In this document: one piece after another, positions 41,740-50,578 of the stretch | How positions within the stretch are numbered: the first letter of the stretch is position 1 | Layout of the letters: each line of letters opens with the position of its first letter | Origin: Massilia sp. Root335 | Lineage (GTDB): Bacteria > Pseudomonadota > Gammaproteobacteria > Burkholderiales > Burkholderiaceae_D | Assembly (NCBI RefSeq): GCF_001425685.1 | Contig: NZ_LMCY01000048.1 | Span: 17,114-81,113, forward strand | Direction of reading: 5' to 3' | DNA length: 64,000 bases | The notes under the pieces: model-generated | What the model saw: the letters and a program-made list of their open reading frames with translations, nothing else | Told to the model about the DNA's origin: nothing | Database searches by the model: none | Position numbers and translations under genes: made by a program

Positions 41740-41773
41740 AAACGGCCGGCGCCCTCGCGGACGCCGGCCGTTT
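41740..41773. terminator. Strong bidirectional terminator
   Basis: AAACGGCCGGCG (41740-41751) pairs perfectly with CGCCGGCCGTTT (41762-41773) around a 10-base loop, with T-rich or A-rich tails on both sides. It separates the convergent RTX gene and mksB. Confidence 0.8.
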
Positions 41774-41793
41774 CGTTTGCCGCGGCATGGCGG

Positions 41794-44625
41794 TCAAGCC
41801 GCCTTCGCCTCCGGATCGCCCTGCTGCCTTCTCTGCAGCACGAAGATCGGCTGGGCCCACTGCACGTCCTTCTTCTTCTTGCTCGTGATGAGCGTGAGGT
41901 CGGACGGATCGTAGACGTCCGTGTTGTGCGTCAGCGGCGTCGTCATGAGGTATTGCGCATCGGTGTTCTTGAGGAATTCGCCGACCAGCTGGATGTTGCG
42001 GATGTCCAGGTGGGCGAACGGTTCGTCGATGAACACGAAGCCGCCGGACCCCTCTTCCGACTTCAGCAGGCCGATGAGCAGCACCAGCGATTTCATGACC
42101 TGCTGGCCGCCCGACGCCTCGCCGTCGTTCATGCCGATCTGGCCCTTGCCGTCGAACTTGAAACGCACGTGCAGGCCGGCCTGGGCCAGCTGCACGTCGT
42201 CGTTCTCCAGCCGGACCGGGTCGACCGACACGTCGATGTTCGCCAGCTCGCCCAGTTCGCGGATGTTCTTCGAATAGGTCTTGATCGTGTAGCGCAGGCG
42301 CTCGATGTACGCGCCGCGCGCGTTGTCCGTCGCCTCGATCGCGCGGTTGTTCTGGTAGCGGCGTTCTTCCGTCTCGACCTGGCGGCCGGACAGCTGGTCG
42401 TTCAGGCGCCCGTACTGGTCGATGACGGTCGGGTCCTGTTCCCAGTCGGGACGCGCCAGCGACGCGTCGAGGGAATTCATGCGCAGCTTGACCTGGTGCG
42501 CGTTCTGGTGCGTCGCGACGAGGGCCGCGCGCTGCTGCGTGCTGCGCCAGGCCTGCGGCACGTGGCGCCAGCCGCGGCGCAGGTTCAGGAGTTCGCGCGC
42601 ATGTTCGCCGCGCTGCTCGATCACGCGGCGGTTGTTCAGGCGCATGCCCGCTTCCGCTTCCGACAGCGCCATGCGCGCGTTCTGCCAGACGGTGTCGGCA
42701 CGCGTGCGCGTGACGGTCGCATTCTTGATCAAGACCTGCAGCTCGCCCAGGCGCGCGCCGACCTGCAGGCGCTCGGCCTTGAGCGGCTCCAGCGCGCGCG
42801 TGGCTTCCTCGAATTCGGCCTGGCGCGCGGACAGTTCCTTCGCCGCGTCCACGCCGGCGATGCGCACGCGCAGCGCCGACACTTCCGCCGCCAGCTTGCT
42901 GATCGCGAGCGTCAGCGTGTCTTCCTGCGCTTCCAGCGACGGCAGCGCCTTCTGGATGGCTTCCAGGCGCTGCGTCTTGCCGGCCGCGCCGAAGCGGTAG
43001 CGCGACGGCTCCACGAACAGCGAGCGGCCGCCGCGGCGTTCGCGGTGATACGCGTCCGGCGTGATCCATTCGTCGCCATCGCTCTTGAAACCGTCGTCGA
43101 CGGAATTCACGCGCTCGATGCGTTCCAGCTGGTCGATCAGCCACGACGGCGCCTTGGAGGAAAAGCGCACGACCGACAGCAGCGTGTCGTCCTTGACCAC
43201 CGGCGCGTCGACGCAGTCCGGCACGATGAAGTGGCGGTAACGCTCCTTCTCCGCCAGCTTGTAGGCCGCCGCCGCATCCTTCGCGCGTTCCAGCAGCACG
43301 ACGGACGCATAGCCGCCCAGCACACCCTCGACGGCGCCCTGCCACTTCGGGTCCGTCACTTCGACGATGTCCGACAGCATGGCATGCGGGATGCCGGCAT
43401 CGCGCAGCGCGCGGCGCATCTGGCGCTGGGCTTCCGGCTCGGGCATCGTGGTCTTGCCCTGCAGCGCGGAGATCGTCGCCAGCTCGCCCGCGATTCTCGT
43501 GGCCAGCGCCTCGCGCTCGGCCTTCTTCTTCGCGAGTTCCGCCTCTTTCGCCTCCAGCTGGGCGGCCACTTCCGCGATATCCGCGCCGGCGTCGGCCGCC
43601 AGTTTGTTCAGGCGTTCCTTTTGTTCGAGCAGGCTTTCCAGCGGCTTGAGTTTGGCGTTCACCTGCGTCAGGCGGCTCGCCAGCTCATTTGCTTCCTGTT
43701 CGAGCTTCACTTCCTGCTGCTGCGCTTCCGTCAGCGCGCGCTGCTGCGCCGCCAGCGCGTTGCGCTTTTCGGAGAGCAGGCCGTCGGCCTGCATCAGCGG
43801 CTTCTTCGCCTCACGCAGCGCGCGGCTGACGTTCGCGGCCTTTTCGCGCGCTTCGTGGTATTCGAGGCTCGGCAGCACTTCCTCGACGAGGGCGCGGCGT
43901 TCCTTGTTGAGGTCTTCCCACTGGTGGTAGTTCGCCACGCGCAGGCGCAGGCCTTCCAGGTTGATGCGCGAGGTTTCCAGTTCGGCCTCGAAGCGCTTCA
44001 GTTCCGACTCGGTGTCGCGCTGGTGGCGCTTCGCTTCGTCGTACGCGTCCAGCACTTCCTTGTCGCCGAACACCTGGAACACGAGGTCCAGCAACTGGCG
44101 CGGCGCGTATTCGCACAGTTTATCGGTCTCGCCCTGCTCCAGCGCGAGGACCTTCGACATCGCCGGCGACAGGCCGGCCGACGCGAGGCGCTTGCGGTAG
44201 TTCTCGACGCCGAGCCAGTCGGTGGCTTCGGTCACTTCCTCGATCTGGATATTCCCCGGTCGCATCAGGTACTGGCGCTTCCAGTCGCCGCCGTTCTTCT
44301 GCACCTGGCAGAACAGCGTGACCTCGTCGTCGCTGAAGAAGCCGGAGTGGCGGAACGGCCGGTTCGACAGCTGGCGGCCGGACGGCTTGTTGTCGACGAC
44401 GGCGCGCAGCCAGGCGCTCTGCTGGCCCGAGTGGCGCGCGTAGTGCTTGTACGTGCGGCCCATCGAGCAATCGAGGCCGAACAGCGTGCGCAGCGCGTCG
44501 AGCAAGGTCGTCTTGCCGGAGCCGTTCTGGCCGGCGATGGTGATGATCTTGGCGTCGAGCGGGATGTTCTTGATGCGCTGCCAGTAGTCCCAGTGGACCA
44601 GCTCGAGTGATTTGATGTGGAACAT
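41794..44625 (-). CDS. mksB: SMC-like condensin ATPase MksB
   Basis: A 943-residue SMC-type ATPase of the MukBEF-related Mks family. Walker A (GQNGSGKTTLL) is at residues 32-42; long coiled coils lie on both sides of a hinge of about 130 residues around residue 400-540 (GIPHAMLSDIVEVTDPKWQGAVEGVLGGY...RYRHFIVPD). The C-terminal head holds the signature SGGQQVMKS, then GGFVFIDEPFAHLDIRNIQ (Walker B and D-loop). With MksE and MksF it forms a ring that organises the chromosome. Its gene is last of the operon; a terminator follows. No nuclease subunit follows it. An antisense frame of 894 codons is a shadow. Confidence 0.9.
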   Translation of the reverse strand: MFHIKSLELVHWDYWQRIKNIPLDAKIITIAGQNGSGKTTLLDALRTLFGLDCSMGRTYKHYARHSGQQSAWLRAVVDNKPSGRQLSNRPFRHSGFFSDDEVTLFCQVQKNGGDWKRQYLMRPGNIQIEEVTEATDWLGVENYRKRLASAGLSPAMSKVLALEQGETDKLCEYAPRQLLDLVFQVFGDKEVLDAYDEAKRHQRDTESELKRFEAELETSRINLEGLRLRVANYHQWEDLNKERRALVEEVLPSLEYHEAREKAANVSRALREAKKPLMQADGLLSEKRNALAAQQRALTEAQQQEVKLEQEANELASRLTQVNAKLKPLESLLEQKERLNKLAADAGADIAEVAAQLEAKEAELAKKKAEREALATRIAGELATISALQGKTTMPEPEAQRQMRRALRDAGIPHAMLSDIVEVTDPKWQGAVEGVLGGYASVVLLERAKDAAAAYKLAEKERYRHFIVPDCVDAPVVKDDTLLSVVRFSSKAPSWLIDQLERIERVNSVDDGFKSDGDEWITPDAYHRERRGGRSLFVEPSRYRFGAAGKTQRLEAIQKALPSLEAQEDTLTLAISKLAAEVSALRVRIAGVDAAKELSARQAEFEEATRALEPLKAERLQVGARLGELQVLIKNATVTRTRADTVWQNARMALSEAEAGMRLNNRRVIEQRGEHARELLNLRRGWRHVPQAWRSTQQRAALVATHQNAHQVKLRMNSLDASLARPDWEQDPTVIDQYGRLNDQLSGRQVETEERRYQNNRAIEATDNARGAYIERLRYTIKTYSKNIRELGELANIDVSVDPVRLENDDVQLAQAGLHVRFKFDGKGQIGMNDGEASGGQQVMKSLVLLIGLLKSEEGSGGFVFIDEPFAHLDIRNIQLVGEFLKNTDAQYLMTTPLTHNTDVYDPSDLTLITSKKKKDVQWAQPIFVLQRRQQGDPEAKAA

Positions 44626-44634
44626 GCGGGTCTC

Positions 44635-45357
44635 TTAAGCTTGGGGCGTGTCGGTGTCCGCGGCGGCGTCGATCGCTGCCGGCGGCTCGTCGTTGGCGGC
44701 TTCGCTGACGTGGCGGCGCGGTGCCGCGGCCAGCGGCGCGCGCTTGAACACGTCGGCCAGCGCGCCGTTGATGATGCGTTCCTTGAGCACGTCGGTGTCC
44801 ATCAGGAGGTCCAGCAGCGGACCTTCGAGGATCACGTCGCCGCGGCGCTCGATGAAACCGAGCTTCGACAGCAGGCCCAGGTTCATGTCCATGCGCGTCT
44901 TCTTGCCCAGCTTGTCGCCGAAGTCGGCGAGCAGCGTCGTGTACGAGATGCCGATCGACGTGTCCTCGGCGCGCGGGATCGGATTGTCCTTGTCGAACAT
45001 GTCGGACTGGTCGACGTCGATGGACTGGTGCGTCTCCTGGCGCTGGCGCTTGGGCAGGATGATCTGCGCCCACAGCACGACGAGCAGCGCCACGCCGTCG
45101 CGCGTGAGACCGAAATTATTGTTCTGCCAGATGTCCTTGGCGCCGAAGATCTTCGGTTCGACGTTGCGGTGCAGGGCCAGCGTGACGTGGTCGGCGTAGA
45201 CGTTGTCGAGCAGCTTCAGGCCGCATTCGAGCAGGCGCTTGTCGATCTCGGCGCGGAACTGGTCGTCGGACAGCGCGCGCTTGACCATCTTGTCGTCGCG
45301 GCGCAGGGTCTGGTGCGTGAGCAGTCGCGCGATCAGGATTTGGGCGTCGTCATTCAT
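44635..45357 (-). CDS. mksE: Condensin accessory subunit MksE
   Basis: A 240-residue winged-helix-type kite protein (DUF4194-like position). DDAQILIARLLTHQTLRRDDKMVKRALSDDQFRAEIDKRLLECGLKLLDNVYADHVTLAL begins it, and the centre has a second helical module (DTSIGISYTTLLADFGDKLGKKTRMDMNLGLLSKLGFIERRGDVILEGPLLDLLMD). The tail is disordered and acidic. Its start overlaps mksF by 8 bases; the mksB start follows its stop by 9 bases. Kite proteins bind the kleisin (MksF) and modulate the ATPase. Confidence 0.85.
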   Translation of the reverse strand: MNDDAQILIARLLTHQTLRRDDKMVKRALSDDQFRAEIDKRLLECGLKLLDNVYADHVTLALHRNVEPKIFGAKDIWQNNNFGLTRDGVALLVVLWAQIILPKRQRQETHQSIDVDQSDMFDKDNPIPRAEDTSIGISYTTLLADFGDKLGKKTRMDMNLGLLSKLGFIERRGDVILEGPLLDLLMDTDVLKERIINGALADVFKRAPLAAAPRRHVSEAANDEPPAAIDAAADTDTPQA

Positions 45358-46735
45358 CTTGCGTCTTGCTTTCCGGAGTACTCGGTAGGTCGAGGTTCAG
45401 TGAGAGGGTCGCGCGCGAGATGGCCGCGATGTGCGGGTCGTCCAGCGGCACCATTTCGTCGGCCGAGTCGAAGCGCACGGGCAGGCGCGCCAGTTCGGCG
45501 GTCGGGCCCTGCAGGTTCGCTTCGGCCGGGTCGCCCAGCAGCGGCAGCAGCGAGGCGCGGTACGACGCCACGGCAAAGCTGGCCGGCAGCAGCGATTCCT
45601 GGATCGGCACGCTCCGCGGCGCGCCCTCGGCCATGATGGGGAAGTTGTCCACGCTGGCGAAATCGGCGAGGCGGCGGATCCAGTCGTCCAGCTCCGCCTG
45701 CATCGCCGGGTTGTCGTTGATGGTCATCGCCGCGTCCTCGCCGTTCGGCAGCGCGCCCGGTGCCACGTTCACGACGCGCTCCATCATCAGTTCCGTCTCG
45801 GCCACGTCGATCATCTCGGCCGGCGTCGCGAACAGCGGCACCACCGGACGGTCGATCGCATCCTCGGCCAGGCCCGCGAGGTCGTCGTGCGCCAGCAGCC
45901 AGCGCTTGATGTCCGTCGTCGACAGGCCGGACTGGCCGAGGTGCACGCGCTGGCGCTCGATCTGGTTCAGCGCGCGCGAGAACATCCCCTGCATGTTCAG
46001 GAGCTGCGACTGGGCGCGGCCGATCGCCTGCGCGGCGCGGTGCGTGGCCGAATCGGCGCGCTCGTCGGACGTGATGGCGCGCAGGATCACGGAGCCCTTC
46101 TCGACCCAGTCGCACGCCATGTGCCACTTCGCCTGCGACGCGCGCAGGCGGAATTCGGAACCGGACGCGATGGCGTCGCGGAATTCCTCGTGCAGCTCGA
46201 CGAGGCGGCCCAGCAGGTGCTTCAGCTGGTCGACGGTGACGCCGCCCACGGCCTGCGCGCCCGCCACCTGAGACAGCAGGAAGCCCATCTCGGCCTCGTC
46301 CTCTTCCGGCTTGCCCAGTGCCAGCAGGGTGTCGAGCGCGGCCAGCACGTTGCGCGCCAGCGGCGTGATGCGGTAGACGGCGGCCGGATTGTCCCACGCG
46401 AGCAGGCCGTGGCTGCGCAGGCGGCCCAGCACCGTTTCCAGGCTTTCCGGGATCAGGTAGGCGAACTTGGTGTTGATGTCGGCGCGCGAAAACGCCGAGT
46501 CCATCGTGTCCGACGCCAGTTCGCGCAGCACCAGCAGGCGCACGATGACGCCGTCCTGCGAGCCGTGGAACAGCGCCGTGAACGCCTGCAGCATGGGCTG
46601 TGCACGCTTGAGGTGGTACACCTGCTCGATCTCGTCCGGCGCCACGCCCTCCTGAAAGTGGGTCTGCAGCGGGTCGAGCTCTTCTTGCGCTGGGGATAGT
46701 GAGTCGGCGGCGGTTGCGGCCAGGTTGTCGATCAT
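45350..46735 (-). CDS. mksF: Condensin kleisin subunit MksF
   Basis: A 461-residue kleisin, first gene of mksFEB. The start is set at ATG 46735 (MIDNLAATAADSLSPAQEELDPL); a longer frame to 46819 begins at TTG and looks non-coding. The sequence is helical (QVYHLKRAQPMLQAFTALFHGSQDGVIVRLLVLRELASDTMDSAFSRADINTKFAYLIPESLETVLGRLRSHGLL, a winged helix at the N-terminus). The C-terminal part binds the MksB head. The MksF family is large and divergent. A plausible -10 box (TATACT on the minus strand, 46796-46801) precedes it by about 60 bases. Confidence 0.85.
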   Translation of the reverse strand: MIDNLAATAADSLSPAQEELDPLQTHFQEGVAPDEIEQVYHLKRAQPMLQAFTALFHGSQDGVIVRLLVLRELASDTMDSAFSRADINTKFAYLIPESLETVLGRLRSHGLLAWDNPAAVYRITPLARNVLAALDTLLALGKPEEDEAEMGFLLSQVAGAQAVGGVTVDQLKHLLGRLVELHEEFRDAIASGSEFRLRASQAKWHMACDWVEKGSVILRAITSDERADSATHRAAQAIGRAQSQLLNMQGMFSRALNQIERQRVHLGQSGLSTTDIKRWLLAHDDLAGLAEDAIDRPVVPLFATPAEMIDVAETELMMERVVNVAPGALPNGEDAAMTINDNPAMQAELDDWIRRLADFASVDNFPIMAEGAPRSVPIQESLLPASFAVASYRASLLPLLGDPAEANLQGPTAELARLPVRFDSADEMVPLDDPHIAAISRATLSLNLDLPSTPESKTQDE

Positions 46736-47143
46736 CGTAAGGCTTACCAGTCTGCTGTCGCGCGCGGCCTTCTGGGCCACGGGCGCGGGGGCGTCAGTAT
46801 AACAGTTAAGGCTTGGCAACTAACACGGAAACGCCCGTCACGTTTTCGCAACTTATGAAAACGACAACAAAATGGCATCGGATTTCGTTCCATAAATGCA
46901 ACAAGGAAGCTGGCGCCGCGCCGCGAACTTGACCCGCCGGATCGCGCTGGAGGTCGCCGGACACGCCGTTCCGGATCGACCGGCCCCGTGCGTCCGGCCA
47001 TCCGGCCGTCCAGCATGCCGTCACTCATCTCAAAAACAGATACTTGGCATCTCAATATGCCGTCTTTTCAGAAAAGCCGGGATGATCCACCATGCGCTGC
47101 ATCCGCATTCGCTGCCCCGTCCCACGTTTGAAAAGGAAATGCC
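46736..47143. other. Intergenic region between mksF and azoR
   Basis: About 400 bases. The minus-strand TATACT (46796-46801) with TTAGTT 16 bases upstream is the best promoter for mksFEB. The remainder is A/T-rich up to 46910 and GC-rich after it, with an AAGGAAA binding site for azoR at the end. Small frames through it (for example 46896-47285) lack coding character. I see no RNA gene. Confidence 0.4.
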
Positions 47144-47752
47144 ATGCAACTGCTTCACCTCGACTCCAGCGTATTGGGCGCTGACTCGGTCAGCCGTCAA
47201 CTGTCGGCGGAAATCGTCGCTCGTCTTCGAACCTTGTATCCGGGTATCCGCGTGGTGTCTCACGATCTTGCCGCCAACCCCGTAGCGCATCTGTCCGGTG
47301 CACATATGGCCGTACGCTACGGGGCAGTGAGCGAGGACCCCGCCTTGAATGCCGATCTGGTCAAGGGTGACTCGTATCTGGAAGAACTGCTTGCCTGCGA
47401 CATCCTCGTCCTGGGTGTGCCCATGTATAACTTTTCGATTCCGACCTCGCTCAAGGCGTGGATCGACCGCGTTGCGGTGGCGGGCAAGACGTTCCGCTAT
47501 ACCGAGGCCGGCCCGGAAGGACTCCTGCAAGGCAAGCGCGCATTCATCGCTTCCGCGCGGGGCAGTGTATATCCGCCCGACAGCATGTTCGCCGCAAACG
47601 ACCACCAGGAATCCTACCTCACCGCGCTTCTGCGATTCCTCGGCATGGAAGACATCGAGATCGTGCGCGCCGAAGGGATCGCCTTCGGTCCGGAAGCCAG
47701 GGCGGCGGCGGTCACGCAAGCGCTGGCAAGCATTGCGGCGATCGCGGCCTGA
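47144..47752 (+). CDS. azoR: FMN-dependent NADH-azoreductase
   Basis: A 202-residue flavodoxin-fold enzyme that reduces azo bonds and quinones with NADH. Marks are LHLDSSVLGADSVSRQLSAEIV at the start (the LxxSSxxxxS flavin loop), LVLGVPMYNFSIPTSLKAWIDRVAVAGKTFRYTEAGPEGLLQGKRAFIASARG (the MYNF...LKxWIDRV...TF element), and FLGMEDIEIVRAEG. AAGGAAA sits 7 bases before the ATG. AzoR proteins protect against thiol stress and quinones. A TetR gene is convergent downstream; a regulatory link is possible only through other promoters. Confidence 0.93.
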   Translation: MQLLHLDSSVLGADSVSRQLSAEIVARLRTLYPGIRVVSHDLAANPVAHLSGAHMAVRYGAVSEDPALNADLVKGDSYLEELLACDILVLGVPMYNFSIPTSLKAWIDRVAVAGKTFRYTEAGPEGLLQGKRAFIASARGSVYPPDSMFAANDHQESYLTALLRFLGMEDIEIVRAEGIAFGPEARAAAVTQALASIAAIAA

Positions 47753-47854
47753 CGGACCGGCAGCCGATCATCGCAACCCTGCTCACGATTGGCTCAGGCA
47801 ACGTCGGCACCGGCGCGCCACGCTTGAAGAACGCCAGGCCGATGCGGAAATGCG

Positions 47855-48517
47855 CTAGCCCTGCGTGGACACGTCGTTGGCCTTCCTGGTACGCGCCGAC
47901 GCGCGCGAAGAACTGCCTGCGGGGCGCGCACCGTCGAGTACCTGGGTAACGAGTGCATCCCCGTAGGCTTGCGTCAGCGGCGCGTGGCGCAGTAAATGTC
48001 TGAAATACAGGGGGCCGAAGATCGCATCGATCAATAACTGCGCATCGATCGACGCGTCGAACTCTCCATTCCGCTTCCCCTCCTCGATATCCGCCGCCGT
48101 CGCAGTTCTGCGAGCATTGATGTGTTGGTCCACCAGTTCGCCCAGGATTTCCGGTTCGCTTTGACCCTCGGCAATCAAATCTGCCATGACCTTGCCGAAC
48201 AAGCCATTGAATTCATGGATGAGACGACGGACTTTCGTGCGGATGGCTTGTTCGGCGGTCGTGGACGTCGGCATGTCGGTCACCACTGCGACCCGCTCAT
48301 GGAATACGGCAAACACGAGTGCGGCCTTGGAGGGCCACCATTTATAGAGGGTGGGCTTGCCGACCTTGGCACGTTTGGCAATCGCTTCCATGGTCAGGTC
48401 GCGCACCGAAGTCTCCTGCAACAGTTCGAAGACGGCATTCAGGATCACAGCATGCGAGTGCGCGGAGGCACTGCGCGGACGGCCTCGCAACGCTCGGGTG
48501 GGCTCAATGGTAGACAT
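47855..48517 (-). CDS. TetR-family transcriptional regulator
   Basis: A 220-residue regulator. The HTH lies at about residues 20-66 (HAVILNAVFELLQETSVRDLTMEAIAKRAKVGKPTLYKWWPSKAALVFAVF). The C-terminal ligand domain (TetR_C_11-like) includes HEFNGLFGKVMADLIAEGQSEPEILGELVDQHINARR and a helical FGPLYFRHLL element. The tail (SSSRASARTRKANDVSTQG) is disordered. The gene is divergent from the alpha/beta hydrolase with 237 bases between, which contain an inverted repeat; this is the usual layout for a local repressor. Confidence 0.88.
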   Translation of the reverse strand: MSTIEPTRALRGRPRSASAHSHAVILNAVFELLQETSVRDLTMEAIAKRAKVGKPTLYKWWPSKAALVFAVFHERVAVVTDMPTSTTAEQAIRTKVRRLIHEFNGLFGKVMADLIAEGQSEPEILGELVDQHINARRTATAADIEEGKRNGEFDASIDAQLLIDAIFGPLYFRHLLRHAPLTQAYGDALVTQVLDGARPAGSSSRASARTRKANDVSTQG

Positions 48518-48693
48518 GCCCCCATTTTAGTTTTGTCAGAACGATCCGCAAAGAAGTTAGTGGCACCAGCCCACAGGACGCCCGGTCCGGTCCATGAACC
48601 CGCTCGAAAAACGTAGCACCGGGCAGAGCCGGCAGACCGTCGTGGGCGAGCAAGGCGTTGACCCTCGCGTCATTTATGATTACATTACGTTCA

Positions 48694-48708
48694 GTTAAAT
48701 AAATTAAC
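48694..48708. promoter_or_regulatory. AT-rich inverted repeat between the TetR gene and the hydrolase
   Basis: GTTAA-ATAAA-TTAAC is a perfect 5-bp-arm palindrome about 47 bases before the hydrolase ATG, in an AT-rich spot. It is a candidate TetR operator; the arms are short. Confidence 0.35.
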
Positions 48709-48754
48709 GACGCCATTTCTTGCCTTCCCAACTCGACACTCTCGGAGATATGCC

Positions 48755-49720
48755 ATGGTCTTTTCCAAAAATTCTTCTCTTGTTGCCTCTTGGGCAACGA
48801 TTCATCCCCTGACATCGGCGGATGCCGTCGTCATGACCGGCTTGCGTGAGATGGTTCTTCCAATGAAGGGCAAGATGCGTGGTGTCGCCGCGCGTGCTCC
48901 CTTCGATGCCATCATGAGCCGCGTCCAGGCGCCGGCCGATGTCACGGTCGAGGCCGACGACGTCGGCGGTGTGGCTGGCTGGTGGTGCCGTCCTGCGAAT
49001 ACCCGCGTCGATGAGGTGATCCTTCATTTGCACGGAGGTTGGTACAACTGGGGATCGGCGCAAGCCTTTCGCGGGCTGGTCGCGCACATCGCTGCGAGTG
49101 CCGGTGCCGCGGCCTTCATTCCCGACTACCGGCTGGCACCGGAGAGTCCGTTTCCGGCGGCAGCCGACGACGTGCAAGCCTGCTACGAGGGGCTGTTCCA
49201 GCGTGGCGCAAGTCGCGTGGCGATCGTCGGCGATTCAGCGGGCGGCGGTCTGGCGCTCGGTCTCCTGGCATGGGCAAGTTCGACCGCGCGCATGGGTCGT
49301 TCGCTTCCGGTGGCCGCGGTCGTGTTGTCTCCGGTGACCGACCTTGCCCTGTCTGGCGAGAGCTGGAATTCACGAGCGGATGCGGACCCCTACTTTGCCC
49401 GTGCCCAGGTCGAAGCCCTGGTCGAGTCATACCTGAATGAGCAGGCCGGCACCGATCCGCTCGCGTCACCGCTGTACGGAGACCTGCAAGGTTTGCCGCC
49501 GGTTCGCGTACATGTGGGCAACGACGAAGTGCTGTTGGACGATGCTTGTCGCTACGTTGCGCGTGCCGTTGCGGCTGGTGTCGACGCAAAACTGGATGTG
49601 TGGGAAGGCATGCCACACGGATTCCTGTCCACTGCCGGCCGAACCGACGCAGCGACCAGCGCGCTCGAGGCAATCGGTCACTTCCTTGCCTTACGCCTGT
49701 CGGCCGAGCCCGGTCGTTAA
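48755..49720 (+). CDS. Alpha/beta hydrolase, hormone-sensitive lipase type
   Basis: A 321-residue serine esterase of the HSL group (family IV). The oxyanion motif HLHGGWYNWGS is near residue 91, DYRLAPESPFPAAADD about 128, and the nucleophile elbow GDSAGGG near 159. The catalytic aspartate is in VGNDEVLLDD and the histidine in GMPHGF. Such esterases cleave short acyl esters. CGGAG lies about 10 bases before the ATG. Divergent from a TetR gene, which suggests inducible use in degrading a foreign ester. Confidence 0.9.
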   Translation: MVFSKNSSLVASWATIHPLTSADAVVMTGLREMVLPMKGKMRGVAARAPFDAIMSRVQAPADVTVEADDVGGVAGWWCRPANTRVDEVILHLHGGWYNWGSAQAFRGLVAHIAASAGAAAFIPDYRLAPESPFPAAADDVQACYEGLFQRGASRVAIVGDSAGGGLALGLLAWASSTARMGRSLPVAAVVLSPVTDLALSGESWNSRADADPYFARAQVEALVESYLNEQAGTDPLASPLYGDLQGLPPVRVHVGNDEVLLDDACRYVARAVAAGVDAKLDVWEGMPHGFLSTAGRTDAATSALEAIGHFLALRLSAEPGR

Positions 49721-49783
49721 TTCGACGGTGCGCCCGCCGGCGTTCGCCGGCTGGCAGTTTCGTGAGTGCGCGGATCGCGACGC

Positions 49784-50578
49784 TCAGGGGATCGAGCGAA
49801 TGACCCCGCCGTCGACGCGCAGTGCGGCGCCGCTCGTACCGGCAGCCTGCTCCGAGCAGACGTAAATCACCATGTTCGCGACTTCCTCGGTCGTCGTGAA
49901 CCGGTTGATCAGCGTCGTCGGGCGCATCGTCTTCAGGAAGTCCTGCTCCGCTTCCTCCTGGGTGATGCCCTGCTCCCCGGCGGTCGCCTTCATCCAGTTA
50001 CCCAGGATCTCGGATCGGGTCGGTCCGGGCAACACCGCGTTGACGGTGACGCCCGTCCCGCCGACCAGCTCTGCCAGCCCCCTCGATACGGCGAGCTGTG
50101 CTGTCTTCGTCATGCCGTAGTCGATCATCTCCTTGGGAATCGCTACCCCGGACTCGCTGCTGATGAAGACGACCCGCCCCCAGCCGCGCTTGACCATCCC
50201 GGGCACATAGTGCCGTGCGGCGCGCACGCCGCTCATGACATTCAGCTGGAACAGGTCCAGCCACTCGCTGTCCTTCTGTTCGAAGAAGCCATTGAGGTGG
50301 GCCGTGCCGACGTTGTTGACCAGAATGTCGGCATCCTTCACCCGAGCCACGAGTTCTGCGGATCCCTCCGCCGTCGAGAGATCGGCGACCACGCCCGTAA
50401 AGTCCGCCCCGGGGAACGCCGCACGCAGCGCATGCAACGTTGCCGCGACCCGCTCTTCCGTGCGTCCATTGATGACGACCGCTGCGCCTGCGCGCGCAAG
50501 CCCTTCGGCGATCGCGCGGCCGATGCCTGCCGTCGATCCGGTAACGATGGCCTTGCGACCGTTAAGTTCAATCTTCAT
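49784..50578 (-). CDS. Short-chain dehydrogenase/reductase
   Basis: A 264-residue classical SDR. The cofactor motif TGSTAGIG is at residues 13-20, NNVG in DILVNNVGT, the active-site serine in VVFISSESGVA and the YxxxK in DYGMTK. A C-terminal GTSGAALRVDGGVIRSIP ends it as in the family. The ATG at 50578 follows GGAGAAAAACAGC. It overlaps by 11 bases with the end of the SRPBCC gene, so the two are co-transcribed from the opposite strand of the LysR gene. The substrate is unknown. Confidence 0.92.
   Translation of the reverse strand: MKIELNGRKAIVTGSTAGIGRAIAEGLARAGAAVVINGRTEERVAATLHALRAAFPGADFTGVVADLSTAEGSAELVARVKDADILVNNVGTAHLNGFFEQKDSEWLDLFQLNVMSGVRAARHYVPGMVKRGWGRVVFISSESGVAIPKEMIDYGMTKTAQLAVSRGLAELVGGTGVTVNAVLPGPTRSEILGNWMKATAGEQGITQEEAEQDFLKTMRPTTLINRFTTTEEVANMVIYVCSEQAAGTSGAALRVDGGVIRSIP

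Noticed and set aside
41926..44610. Open frame of 894 codons opposite mksB
   Set aside because: Shadow of the mksB coding sequence; low-complexity Arg/Leu/His-rich product without family marks.
47761..47854. Possible extra gene or leader between azoR and the TetR gene
   Set aside because: The gap is short and the frames across it have no start with a binding site.
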